Shown in pieces: positions 24,163 to 35,207 of a DNA stretch of 64,000 bases (position 1 is its first letter; each line of letters starts with the position of its first letter). The notes under the pieces were generated by a model. It ran no database searches. It saw only the letters and a list, made by a program, of their open reading frames with translations, and was not told the origin of the DNA. This DNA is from Adineta vaga (taxonomy: Eukaryota > Rotifera): contig CP075493.1 of NCBI GenBank assembly GCA_021613535.1, positions 15,872,001-15,936,000 of the forward strand, written 5' to 3'. Both the position numbers and the translations under genes were made by a program.

Positions 24163-25743
24163 ATTGCTCTGTGTTACTTATTAAATTAAGTTTCAGTTAA
24201 GAACAAAATAATAATCTATTTTTTATTGATGTATATTTGTACTTTCCTGCCAATTGTATTCAAATGTGAAAATTTTTTCGGGAAATAAACAGTTTATGAA
24301 TAGAAATATTGATATAAGCTAAACACGATTTGCGTTAGGAAAAGTTAACTTTTAATTATGTTCTAATTTTCTAAACATAAATGGGAATTTCTATTTTTTC
24401 CCATCGGAATTGAAATGGGAAAAGAATTTGTTTCCGTAAAACACTATTCATAACACACATTTGCTTTTTTATTTCACAAGTGAATATTTCTTTCTTGTAT
24501 AAACATTTATTATCAAGATTGATAATGACATAAGTTTTATCATTGAACATTTTATTTGTTTATCTCTCTCTTTTTAATTAGTTTCTTTATTATAGTTGAA
24601 GTTTATAATAAAAGATGAATAAACAACAAACATATTATTTTCTCAGAAATGATGTTTCTTTTTGTATTTGACTTACATATTCAAATACATTTTTTCATAT
24701 AGACAATTTTTCTCCTTCTGTCATTCATAAAATACGTAATAATAATTGTTGTCGTTTATTGATTTAAACGTTATATATATGTTGATATTATGAAACTCTA
24801 ATAGGAATTCATGTATCGTTTCATATACAATACTGATGAAAACAAAACAACTTCATATCAACTATTTTAAATATATGAACAACGCGATCATTTTTTATGT
24901 ATTGTAATTAGTGTAAAACGAGCTATTATTAGAAAATTTCTTACTAATTTAAAATACATACAAAATATTATCTTTTGGTATGTATAGTTTTTCTTTTGAC
25001 AAAATAGAATATTATTGCTAACAGCATATAGTAAGAGGAGAATCTTACACACCGATACCCTCCGTTTAAGTTCGTTATCTGTTTGTGAGTATAGGATTTG
25101 TAGTATAGATCAATGTCACAAAAGGGTTCTTACTATTAGTATATTGTTATTGAATTACTGTATTTCTATTACATATCTTTGCAGGACAATGATGCAAAAC
25201 AATTATAGAATAATTCAGTTTCTTCTGAGATAACAAAATGTCGATGAGTGATCTATCTTTTTAGATAGAAAAAAGAACATTTGTATATTAAGTGACATTT
25301 GCTCCATAAGTAATTTATATCTTATTCTAAGATTTTAAAATAATTTTCTTTTTGTCGCAGCAATTTCCGTAATATTTATAAGAAATAGGATAAAAGAAAA
25401 CTGTGTATATACTTTGCTGCATGTTCCTTGAAAATCATTAATAACGCCACATAAGAAATATTGTCATTGGATGTATAGGCACTTCTTCTTTTTCTTTTCT
25501 TATTTACTAAACTCTCAACATCATTTTTTCATTTAAAACGTCATCATATTGAATGTAGGCCGTATTTTACCTCGTAAGAATGTGTTTCGATAATGGAGAG
25601 TAGTATCTTTGAAATAAATAATCTTTTTTTGTGTTTATTTGTTGTGGATAAACCACAGCTAACGAAGAAAACTTGATAAATTTTCGAGAAGAAAAGAATT
25701 CTGTTAATTAGTTCTTTTTGTATGACGTTCTTAGAAAAGAAAC
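24163..25743. other. AT-rich intergenic sequence
   Basis: About 1.6 kb upstream of 2TM paralogue A. No supported coding frame. It should contain the promoter of A, but no element could be assigned. Confidence 0.45.
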
Positions 25744-26997
25744 ATGCATATTGATCTTAGGCAGTTGTGGCAAAAACTGCGACTCACTATTGAGCAGTTC
25801 AATATATTTCCATCAATTCCACCAACAGAAGATCAACACAAACTTCGTAATCAACACATTTCAACAAGATTATTCATTATTCTTTTCATTCTTTCATTAA
25901 CTATTCTTCTTCTTTATACAGCATTAATTGATGTTACACAAACTGTCACAGTCAATTCACCAACAATGAAACAATATTTACAATTATATTCCACATATTC
26001 AGAATCATTATCATGTAATTGTAAACGAATATCGATGAATTATAATAAAATTCTTCATTTGGAATATAGATTTCATCAAATATGTTACAGTATCTTTATT
26101 AATCAAACGTGGATTGATTATCTTACAAGTGCGTCACCGTCAATACTACTGTACGGTAATGGATTTCAAGAGAACAGTTTCTATATGTTTCAATTTTTAC
26201 AAGCATTTTGTGATTTGAGTTTTCAAACGATCGAGAATAGTTTGAGTGAATTCTATTCAACTCAATATATCAGTCCATCTGTTCTCCCTCCAGAACTATT
26301 TCAACTTCAAATTCAATCACTCATCAATAAATTCATTTCATCAACAACCAATAATTTTTTATTGTCGCTTTCAACAACACGACAAATGATTCAAAGCAAC
26401 ACTTTGTTAACTGCAACACAAGGAAACTTTGCTCTATATGTAGATCGAACTTACTTTATAGCTGCAGGATTAAATGTGTACGGCAACTGCAGTTGTGGAA
26501 CTTCGGCTAAATGTGCAAAGCCATCTCCAATTTATCTTGGTCAGACTGGAACAGTATTATTTACTGTACCAGGTATGTATGTTGGATGTTATCCTGTTGA
26601 ATCATTATTACAATCAGATCTTCGATGTTTTTATAATCAAACATGTATAAATACATTACAGTTGTATCTGAATGCATCATCATCAATGAATGTTACAGCT
26701 CTAGATTCATCTATATTCACTGCATTCATGGTGAATTCGAGAGTAGAAGATATCGTTAACAATCTAATGGTTGAAAAATGGATTCAATCGATGATGTATG
26801 AAAATTATCATAGAGAATGTAGAACATCACAATGTATTTATATACATAAAACAAAGAATAGTTTGATTTATATCATAACAACAATCGTCGGATTAATTGG
26901 AGGTTTAGTTACAGCGTTAAAATTGATTGTGCCTCGTGTGGTGGCTTTAGTAAGAAGAAAACGACGCATGGCAACACCAGAATCAGGTAAAGTATAA
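25744..26997 (+). CDS. 2TM ectodomain-family protein, paralogue A
   Basis: Single exon, 417 residues, ATG at 25744. N-terminal cytosolic segment 1-42; membrane helix 1 at about 43-62 (LFIILFILSLTILLLYTALI); ectodomain 63-372; helix 2 at about 374-397 (LIYIITTIVGLIGGLVTALK), then a basic tail with RRKRR. Ectodomain landmarks: CNC at 91-93, FHQIC at 110-114, FCDLS at 155-159, GNCSC at 247-251, GCYPVESLL at 281-289, CFYNQTC at 295-301 and ECRTSQCIY at 358-366. Several N-glycosylation sites (NQT, NVT) fit an extracellular position. It differs from B and C mainly at residues 128-155 and 219-270. No known family recognised. A membrane surface protein is inferred; the ligand or partner is unknown. 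Confidence 0.85.
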   Translation: MHIDLRQLWQKLRLTIEQFNIFPSIPPTEDQHKLRNQHISTRLFIILFILSLTILLLYTALIDVTQTVTVNSPTMKQYLQLYSTYSESLSCNCKRISMNYNKILHLEYRFHQICYSIFINQTWIDYLTSASPSILLYGNGFQENSFYMFQFLQAFCDLSFQTIENSLSEFYSTQYISPSVLPPELFQLQIQSLINKFISSTTNNFLLSLSTTRQMIQSNTLLTATQGNFALYVDRTYFIAAGLNVYGNCSCGTSAKCAKPSPIYLGQTGTVLFTVPGMYVGCYPVESLLQSDLRCFYNQTCINTLQLYLNASSSMNVTALDSSIFTAFMVNSRVEDIVNNLMVEKWIQSMMYENYHRECRTSQCIYIHKTKNSLIYIITTIVGLIGGLVTALKLIVPRVVALVRRKRRMATPESGKV

Positions 26998-28941
26998 AAA
27001 GACTTCGCTCTCATTTTATACATTGTGATAATCATAGCACACTAAAATTTTTTGAAAGAGCGATATTCTGACTTCGAGAACAGTTGAAAGTTATTTCGCA
27101 TGAACATTTGTCAAAAACATGTTTTTGTGATTTCTATGTAGTGATCTTTCAAGTATGTGAGTGAAAAGTAAGTTTCATGATTTTTGGGTTAACTGTTCTT
27201 TCCTAAGATGAGTATTGCCATACATCCATGAATATTGAGATGTAAGCATTTCTGTACCAAAAGATGCATATCTTTCGCGGAAGATATGAGTGTGTTTTTA
27301 AAACTGATCATAGCTAAACTATTGATTCTGTGACGAAGTTGTTCTTGGTCTGACTGGATTACTGAAAGGATACATAGCTACGCCAGTAGTACGAAGCTGT
27401 GCGAAGTAAGACAGCTTGAAATTATTATCACTTTAACTTCCCACTAAATGAATCAATATGTCGACTGCGACGTTTAAAATTTCATACCAGTTTTTTAGTG
27501 AAATTACTCTCGCAATTCGGCCACTCGTCTAATGGTTTTTTCAAGTTCGAATATGATGCTACTGTCACATATGTGCACGCACAACACATAATGGGCAACT
27601 TTCGTATGCCAGATGGACATGTAGTTTCTTTCCTTGAAAATGGGTTCCTATATCTTAGAAATGATCATATATCACTTAGAATATCATCTTAAATGAAATA
27701 AATCATGTTCGAAAAAACAAATTCTTCGTATAAAAATACCTGCAGGGGACCTCAGCTAAAACTTTCGAAAAAAATGTTTTGTTAAAAAGTACGTGTTGTT
27801 GCATATTATTTAATGCAGTTTTCTGCGCTGATTCAAAATATCACCTTGCTTTTTTGCTAAGATGCTATTTTCAGGCAAAAATAGGCGATCACTATTTTTT
27901 TAAAGTTTTTCCTGAGTACACGTCGAAAACAAAATCCGAAAGAACCCTTTTTCATTACATATGGTTAAATGCAGTTTAATGAGCTAATTTCGAATATCAC
28001 ATTAGTTTTGCGTGAAAATGTTCTCATCTTCTCAAACGTAGCCATTTCGAGGCAGAAACCTGATTTTTTGTGAGACCTCTAGCTCGGCCTGTGTCCACTA
28101 ATGTAACTTTGTGCTATGACCAACGATAAACTATACATAGGAGAATGTTTGGTAAAAATTTGAGCTCAATCGGATAAAAACTCTTTGTAACGCTGTCAAA
28201 ATACAGTATGACCTATTTTTTGACCTAGTATGGGTCCAATAATCACTTTTTTTCTATTTCATTTTTGTTTCAATCGAAATAATTTTTTATGCAATATAAC
28301 TTATGGGTCAATCGTTCGTTTCATATAGTTTTTCTTTTTATAATCTTTAGACAAGTTGAGAAAAAGACCGGTTTCCGTACCATTACCGACTTATGAGCAA
28401 TTTTTGAGGATGGGCTTTTTTCGGGGTATGCCTTGATTTCTGGAAATCTAGTTTTAGGGTGAGACAAACTAACCATAGATGTATTTATTCCATTATTTGA
28501 ACTTTGAAAAATAGAACTTTCGATCATGTCCGCCTGGTTGCCCAGTGTGCAACAGCTCTTTTTCGTTGTGATGAAAAATTTCTTTAAATTTCGTCAGAGA
28601 GCAGTGGTTGCTGGTTCGCCACGTAGCTACAACAATTCCTTCAAACGAGAAACAGCCAATGGGAAAAAGTAGGACATCTGAACTTCTGAAGTACATGAGT
28701 CTGCTATTTCTTCCTCTCATAAATAGTATCATTCTGATACAAAACACACGCTTATATACTGATCCATCAACAGAAGGGAACGAAAGAGAATATCATAAAG
28801 TATGTTAGAATGTACACAAATAAGGATATATGGATAATCGAAGAGGGCAAATAGCATGCGTACAGCGCATGTAAGCTAGATCGTCACAATAATGAATGCC
28901 AACGATTTCTACGCGTAATTCGTTTTTCTTTGTATTTTAAA
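26998..28941. other. intergenic sequence between paralogues A and B
   Basis: About 1.9 kb with no supported gene. It does not visibly repeat the spacer between B and C, so the paralogues were not copied with full flanks. Confidence 0.4.
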
Positions 28942-30219
28942 GAATCACTTGATCATGAAACTCGACCTCGCATTAGTCAAATAATCAAAAATAACGTAAA
29001 CACATTAAATATATTTCCATCAATTCCACCAACAGAAGATCAACACAAACTTCGTAATCAACACATTTCAACAAGATTATTCATTATTCTTTTCATTCTT
29101 TCGTTAACTATTCTTCTTCTTTATACAGCATTAATTGATGTTACACAAACTGTCACAGTCAATTCACCAACAATGAAACAATATTTACAATTATATTCCA
29201 CATATTCAGAATCATTATCATGTAATTGTAAACGAATATCGATGAATTATAATAAAATTCTTCATTTGGAATATAGATTTCATCAAATATGTTACAGTAT
29301 CTTTATTAATCAAACATGGATTGATTATCTTGAACTCGCACAGGCAGCCACAGGAATATACAGTTCTGACTTTAGAGTTAGTAGTTTATATATTTTTCAA
29401 AACTTTCACACATTTTGTGACTTGAGTTTTCAAACGATCGAGAATAGTTTGAGTGAATTCTATTCAACTCAATATATCAGCCCATCTGTTCTCCCTTCAG
29501 AACTATTTCAACTTCAAATTCAATCACTCATTAACCAATTCATTTCATCAACAACCAGTACTTTTTTATTATCACTTTCAACAACAAGACAAATGATTCA
29601 CAGTAATGCTATCTTAACTGCAACTCAAACGAACTTTGATCTTCATGTGATGCTAGGCTACTATATAATTTCAGCACCAGTTGTGTATGGCAACTGCACT
29701 TGTACAGCTTCGGCTAAATGTGCAAAGCCATCTCCAATTTATCTTGGTCAGACTGGAACAGTATTATTTACTGTACCAGGTATGTATGTTGGATGTTATC
29801 CTGTTGAATCATTATTACAATCGGATCTTCGATGTTTTTATAATCAAACATGTATAAATACATTACAGTTGTATCTGAATGCATCATCACCAATGAATGT
29901 TACAGCTCTAGATTCATCTATATTCACTGCATTTATGGTGAATTCGAGAGTAGAAGATATTGTTAACAATCTAATGGTTGAAAAATGGATTCAATCGATG
30001 ATGTATGAAAATTATTATAATGAATGTAGTACAACACAATGTATTTATATACATAAAACAAAGAATAGTTTGATTTATATCATAACAACAATCGTCGGAT
30101 TAATTGGAGGTTTAGTTACAGCGTTAAAATTGATTGTGCCTCGTGTGGTGGCTTTAGTAAGAAGAAAACGACGAACGGCGACACCAGAACCAGGTAAGAG
30201 CCCAACAAGACAAATATAA
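28942..30219 (+). CDS. 2TM ectodomain-family protein, paralogue B (5' end unresolved)
   Basis: The frame is open from 28930 to a stop at 30219, but no ATG precedes membrane helix 1 in this frame. The stretch TTTTCTTTGTATTTTAAAG just upstream looks like a splice acceptor, so a separate first exon (not found) probably supplies the start; alternatively the copy lost its first exon. From NIFPSIPPTEDQHKLRNQ onward it matches A almost base for base through both helices, including the RRKRR tail, except in two windows: ELAQAATGIYSSDFRVSSLY replaces the A sequence after WIDYL, and a second window spans ILTATQTNFDLHVML to VVYGNCTC. The tail ends EPGKSPTRQI. Same topology as A: two membrane helices and a Cys-patterned ectodomain. 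Confidence 0.75.
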   Translation, partial: ESLDHETRPRISQIIKNNVNTLNIFPSIPPTEDQHKLRNQHISTRLFIILFILSLTILLLYTALIDVTQTVTVNSPTMKQYLQLYSTYSESLSCNCKRISMNYNKILHLEYRFHQICYSIFINQTWIDYLELAQAATGIYSSDFRVSSLYIFQNFHTFCDLSFQTIENSLSEFYSTQYISPSVLPSELFQLQIQSLINQFISSTTSTFLLSLSTTRQMIHSNAILTATQTNFDLHVMLGYYIISAPVVYGNCTCTASAKCAKPSPIYLGQTGTVLFTVPGMYVGCYPVESLLQSDLRCFYNQTCINTLQLYLNASSPMNVTALDSSIFTAFMVNSRVEDIVNNLMVEKWIQSMMYENYYNECSTTQCIYIHKTKNSLIYIITTIVGLIGGLVTALKLIVPRVVALVRRKRRTATPEPGKSPTRQI

Positions 30220-30891
30220 CTAGAAGGTGTTGTAAGGGTGTGGATAACTTCTGCGGAATTTAATCCAAAGTGGCGATTTTACTGATGATCTCTCAATTAG
30301 GGTGACAATAGAAATTTTCTTCTCATTTTATTAAGATCGAGATTATCGAAAAAGAAACATTGTTGAGCTCACTACTAAATGATATTGTTTTTTAAAATAG
30401 GCACTGCTGTTATAATATAAGCAATAAAAAGTTCGTGTTCACAAGGAATAATTTTAGTTGAACAACTAATTCTTCGCAAAAACTATAGCGAAATCCTATG
30501 ATAAGATAGCGGAAACGATTCTTTCTATACAAAATAAGATGATGAAAGTGACGAAACAATTTTTCATCTGCTCATTCTGTAAAAGTTTTGTTATCTTCGG
30601 AAAGTTTGTTCAATCAATTTCTTTTGTACACTTTCGCATTATAGACTTTCCTCTTTTCAACAACAAAATGTTGAGTCTTGCCCCATCCGTTAAAGCCTTC
30701 TTGATGGTAATCAGAGTACCTCCGCTAGTATATTTATGTAAAAAAGACTCAGGAACTTCCATCTCACTCCACAATAATGATCTCTACATTTCACTACATA
30801 AATAAAGTACTCTTGAATCATCCATATCCTCACAGTCTTCCAGCCTAATATTCTTAGTCTCAGTATCTCTTTGTTGTTCTTAGAAAGAAAC
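30220..30891. other. intergenic sequence between paralogues B and C
   Basis: No supported gene. The last 20 bp before the C start (GTTCTTAGAAAGAAACATG) match the same position in front of A (one A fewer), while the sequence farther upstream does not. Confidence 0.45.
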
Positions 30892-32169
30892 ATGCATATT
30901 GATCTTAGGCAGTTGTGGCAAAAACTGCGACTCACTATTGAGCAGTTCAATATATTTCCATCAATTCCACCAACAGAAGATCAACACAAACTTCGTAATC
31001 AACACATTTCAACAAGATTATTCATTATTCTTTTCATTCTTTCATTAACTATTCTTCTTCTTTATACAGCATTAATTGATGTTACACAAACTGTCACAGT
31101 CAATTCACCAACAATGAAACAATATTTACAATTATATTCCACATATTCAGAATCATTATCATGTAATTGTAAACGAATATCGATGAATTATAATAAAATT
31201 CTTCATTTGGAATATAGATTTCATCAAATATGTTACAGTATCTTTATTAATCAAACATGGATTGATTATCTTACAAGTGCTCGGCCAGCTACGGGAATGT
31301 ACAGTGATGATTTTCGAGGTATCAGTTTATATATTTTTCAAAACTTTCACACATTTTGTGACTTGAGTTTTCAAACGATCGAGAATAGTTTGAGTGAATT
31401 CTATTCAACTCAATATATCAGTCCATCTGTTGTTCGTCCAGAACTATTTCAACTTCAAATTCAATCACTCATCAATAAATTCATTTCATCAACAACCAGT
31501 ACTTTTTTATTATCTATTTCCTTAATACAACAAATGATTTACAGTAACGTTTTGTTAACCGCAACAGTAGCGAACTTTGCACTTTATGTGCTCCCAAATG
31601 GCGCTGTAATTCCATTAGCACTCGTATACGACGACTGTAGTTGTAAAACGTCCGCTAAATGTATAATGCCATCTTCGATCTTTATTGATCAGAGCCGAAC
31701 AGTATTATTTACTGTACCAGGTATGTATGTTGGATGTTATCCTGTTGAATCATTATTACAATCGGATCTTCGATGTTTCTATAACCAAACATGTATAAAT
31801 ACATTACAGTTGTATCTGAATGCATCATCACCAATGAATGTTACAGCTCTAGATTCATCTATATTAGCTGCATTTATGGTGAATTCGAGAGTAGAAGATA
31901 TTGTTAACAATCTAATGGTTGAAAAATGGATTCAATCGATGATGTATGAAAATTATTATAATGAATGTAGTACAACACAATGTATTTATATACATAAAAC
32001 AAAGAATATTTTGATTTATATCATAACAACAACGGTCGGATTAACTGGAGGTTTAGTTACAGCGTTAAAATTGATTGTGCCACGATTTGTTGCGTTTATT
32101 GGTTTTTGTATTAGAAAATACAAGATGAAATACAATCATAATCAAGTGTTACCCATCGTCGAAAGCTAA
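30892..32169 (+). CDS. 2TM ectodomain-family protein, paralogue C
   Basis: I place the start at the ATG at 30892, identical in context to A; the open frame upstream has only TTG. It encodes 425 residues. The first 127 residues equal A. The first variable window reads TSARPATGMYSDDFRGISLY. The second runs from SISLIQQMIYSNVLLTATVA through LVYDDCSC to SSIFIDQSR. The membrane-proximal region again equals A and B, but the cytosolic tail is different (FVAFIGFCIRKYKMKYNHNQ). The stop is followed by an AATAAA-like GAATAAACATC near 32209. The 3' half and 3' flank are duplicated nearly unchanged at 36521-37277. Function unknown; a surface membrane protein by topology. Confidence 0.85.
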   Translation: MHIDLRQLWQKLRLTIEQFNIFPSIPPTEDQHKLRNQHISTRLFIILFILSLTILLLYTALIDVTQTVTVNSPTMKQYLQLYSTYSESLSCNCKRISMNYNKILHLEYRFHQICYSIFINQTWIDYLTSARPATGMYSDDFRGISLYIFQNFHTFCDLSFQTIENSLSEFYSTQYISPSVVRPELFQLQIQSLINKFISSTTSTFLLSISLIQQMIYSNVLLTATVANFALYVLPNGAVIPLALVYDDCSCKTSAKCIMPSSIFIDQSRTVLFTVPGMYVGCYPVESLLQSDLRCFYNQTCINTLQLYLNASSPMNVTALDSSILAAFMVNSRVEDIVNNLMVEKWIQSMMYENYYNECSTTQCIYIHKTKNILIYIITTTVGLTGGLVTALKLIVPRFVAFIGFCIRKYKMKYNHNQVLPIVES

Positions 32170-32390
32170 TTCTTACAATATTCATACGACAAAACAACAT
32201 AAGAATCATGAATAAACATCGGTTTGATATATTATTTGTTTGCTTTTCATTTTAATCTCTTATTCCTAGTTACTTGAAAACTAATGCCTTTGTTTTACTT
32301 CTTGCTTCAATGAATAAATTTTTATGTGATTATAGTTTTACAAAACTCTTTTAGTTTATGATGTGGGAATGTAACATCGGATATGTGATA

Positions 32391-32523
32391 ACGTGTGGGT
32401 GGGGGTGTAGATGAGAGTATAGAACCCGCACCCTCATATGCAGGATGGCCAGAAAAAAGGGTGTGGGTCAGGGTGTAAGTGTTAGATAGATGTAATACTA
32501 ACACACACACCAACACCGTCAAA
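32391..32523. repeat. telomere-type hairpin pair downstream of paralogue C
   Basis: First unit: GTGTGGGTGGGGGTGTAGAT, spacer word GAGAGTATAG, then CCCGCACCCTCAT. Second unit: GGGTGTGGGTCAGGGTGTAA, a spacer, then CACACACACCAACACCGTCAA. The spacer word is shared with the hairpin at 23685. Confidence 0.7.
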
Positions 32524-34049
32524 TTTTTTTAATTAAGAGGAAACACTATTAGTATTAAATAGTATATCAAAGATTTTCTCTCACACTTTTTTTTGTGTTA
32601 TGTACTGAATTAGAAAAATGTTAACGAATACTATTTATACGTATTTCAAATGCATATTGTGATCCACATGATTTTATAATTTCACAACACACCTTCAAAA
32701 ACAGATATAGTTTATTAGGGTTGATAAAATTCTGAACTACTAGTACTTTAAACAGCAGCATTGTGAGCTCCACCTATAACAAGTACGTTTTCTATTTGAT
32801 AGTATCGATTGCCAGTCATATTACGAGTACTATACCATTCTTTCTTTTCTTCACCTAAAACTCAATAATTTTCAATATGTTCTATTTTTCTTTGTTTTAT
32901 TATGAGCATCTCATGCAGATGTATATTTTGATGATAGTGATAGTATGTTGGCCGATTATATGTTCATTTGCTACTACTACACCTCGTTTGGATGCACAAC
33001 GAGATGAATTTTGTCTTCGTCGTCCAACAAATGATATTTTGATAGATGTTTTTTCTTCATACTATTTATTCTTGTGTAAAAAAACATGATTTTTATTAAT
33101 ATTGTATTACGCACCAAAAATCTAAAAAATATAGGTCAATGCAGAGTAATATCATTCGCTGATGGTCCATTATTAACTCTCTTAGTTTTTCATTAAAAGA
33201 TAGTTTGTGATAGTAATCATGGAAATTAGAAATGAAATTTCAAGATATTACACAATAGCATTCACCTAATGAACTGCGTAATAAAATAAAAACAGCATTT
33301 TAAACTTCATCATTATAATAAGATATTATTGAATGATATTGAATTCAAACAACACATGCTATAAGAAGAATTGTTAGAACTTATAGAAATTTTGGTTATT
33401 AAATCATTTTATTCAACTAGAAAAACGTCAAGTTATTTATTGAATTAACCCTTTAGATTTAAGATAAAAATATTTATATTTACGGAAACTTTTCTTTTCT
33501 CTTCAAGGTATAATGAAGGTAAATTTAGGATTTATTAAAAAGAGAGTTGCAGCCGAAAATCAATTAAAGTTAAATCTGTTCTGAAGAAAAACAATATTCA
33601 GAATTTTCATATACATAAATAATTGTTTCACGTTTGTATGAAACAGGTTAAATAAAATATTAATAAAGAACTATGAATTTCATCTACTGTATAAATATTT
33701 GTCAAAGAATAAATAAATGACTAAATTTTCCGATAGATATATATTTCTATTTTTATTACTTTATTATTATGTTCTATTATAATCGGATCATATATAATTG
33801 ATATTTTAATTCTGAACAAATTATACAAAATTGCATATAGACAGTAAACAATATAATGTTAAACAAAGTTTCCATACTTTTACTAAATAAAAATCATATA
33901 AAATCTGTAAAGAACTGCATCTTTTCTAATAAAAACAAGTGATGCATTAATTCAAAATGTAATTATGTATCCGTATGATTTTTTTCTGAAGAAAAAAAAT
34001 GTTATTTCAGTTCATTTTCTTTTAAATGTACTAACGTAGACAAGAAGAG
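32524..34049. other. AT-rich intergenic sequence with one possible exon remnant
   Basis: On the minus strand, 32858-32748 reads GEEKKEWYSTRNMTGNRYYQ, then IENVLVIGGAHNAAV and a stop, preceded by an acceptor-like TTGAGTTTTAG. This looks like a true terminal exon, but no upstream exon or family could be found. The rest is AT-rich with no supported gene. Confidence 0.35.
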
Positions 34050-34994
34050 ATGTCAAACTTAACAGTTACATTGGATATAATTCGAGATCGAATAACATCG
34101 ATTATTCTTCCTTTATATATTGTTCTTGGTATTCTTGGAAATGCATTTTGTATTTTTTATTTCTTGCAAAGATCTCAACGTTCCAGTTCATGTGCATTTT
34201 ATCTTTTACTTGTTGCAATTACAAATATATTTACAGTCACATTTGGTATTACAGCAACTCTTGTTGATTTTTGGAATCCAATGTCATCAAAAATTCTTCT
34301 TTATTGTAAATTACGCATCTATATCAATCATACATTATTATTAATTGGAAGAATCTTTACAGTTTTGGCTTCAATTGATACATTTACAATGACTTCACAA
34401 AAACATACTTGTCGAATGTTTAGTCAACGATCGAATGCAATTAAATATTCTATCGGTGTTGTTATCTGTTGTCCTTTAATTGCTATTCATATACCAATTG
34501 TGCTTACAAGTGTTTCTGGACAATGTATAATGCCTGGTGTATATTCATTAATATTTACAATCTATCAAATGATAATTGCTGGTATTATACCACCATTAGC
34601 AATGATTATATTTAATTGTCTTGCACATGTTAATATGAAAAGATCAGCAATACAACAGAATAATATAATAAAACGAGAACAACAACGACAACATTTACGT
34701 ATGGTAACAACTCAAATTATTATTTATATTATTTCAGCTGAACTTGTACCACTTACTAAAGTTTATTCACAATTAACAACAAATATCAAAGAAAAAAGTC
34801 AAGATCGAAAAGCTATTGAAGCATTTATTACATTTATGGCAAATAGTTTTCTTTTATATCTTAACACATGGACAGCTTTTTTTATTTACTATGGAACATC
34901 TTCTAATTTTCGAAATGCTTTTCTTCGAATTTTCAAAAAGAACATCAATCAAATTCAACCAGCACATATACTAGCGATTAATCACAATACCTGA
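34050..34994 (+). CDS. rhodopsin-like orphan GPCR
   Basis: Single exon, 314 residues, seven hydrophobic helices. TM1 carries the GN motif (LGILGNAFCIFYFL). TM2 has YLLLVAITNIF in place of the usual LAxxD. TM3 follows Cys at CKLRIYINH and ends ASIDTFTMTSQ, so the usual DRY is IDT. An extracellular Cys in SGQCIMPG is available for the TM3-ECL2 disulfide. TM7 has LNTWTAFFIYY in place of NPxxY. The C-terminal helix FRNAFLRIFKKN is basic. It fits the expanded class of rotifer orphan peptide-type receptors. Loss of the DRY Arg could alter G-protein coupling. Confidence 0.85.
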   Translation: MSNLTVTLDIIRDRITSIILPLYIVLGILGNAFCIFYFLQRSQRSSSCAFYLLLVAITNIFTVTFGITATLVDFWNPMSSKILLYCKLRIYINHTLLLIGRIFTVLASIDTFTMTSQKHTCRMFSQRSNAIKYSIGVVICCPLIAIHIPIVLTSVSGQCIMPGVYSLIFTIYQMIIAGIIPPLAMIIFNCLAHVNMKRSAIQQNNIIKREQQRQHLRMVTTQIIIYIISAELVPLTKVYSQLTTNIKEKSQDRKAIEAFITFMANSFLLYLNTWTAFFIYYGTSSNFRNAFLRIFKKNINQIQPAHILAINHNT

Positions 34995-35207
34995 ACACTT
35001 CATAATTCCCATCGAATATTTGTGAATAAGCATTTTTTTATAAAATAAAATACAAATATAAGAAAAAAAAGTAGAATATTATCATCATTATGAGTGAGAG
35101 TGAAGATGATGTAGTTGTTTCCATATGTATTGTTCAATGAAGATTTTTATCGAGAATTAATTAATTGTATGATAAAAAGTAGAACGAAAAAGAAAACATA
35201 ATCATTA

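Noticed and set aside
25744-32169. DEG/ENaC or P2X channel assignment for the 2TM family
   Set aside because: Only the two-helix topology agrees; no family-specific motif was found.
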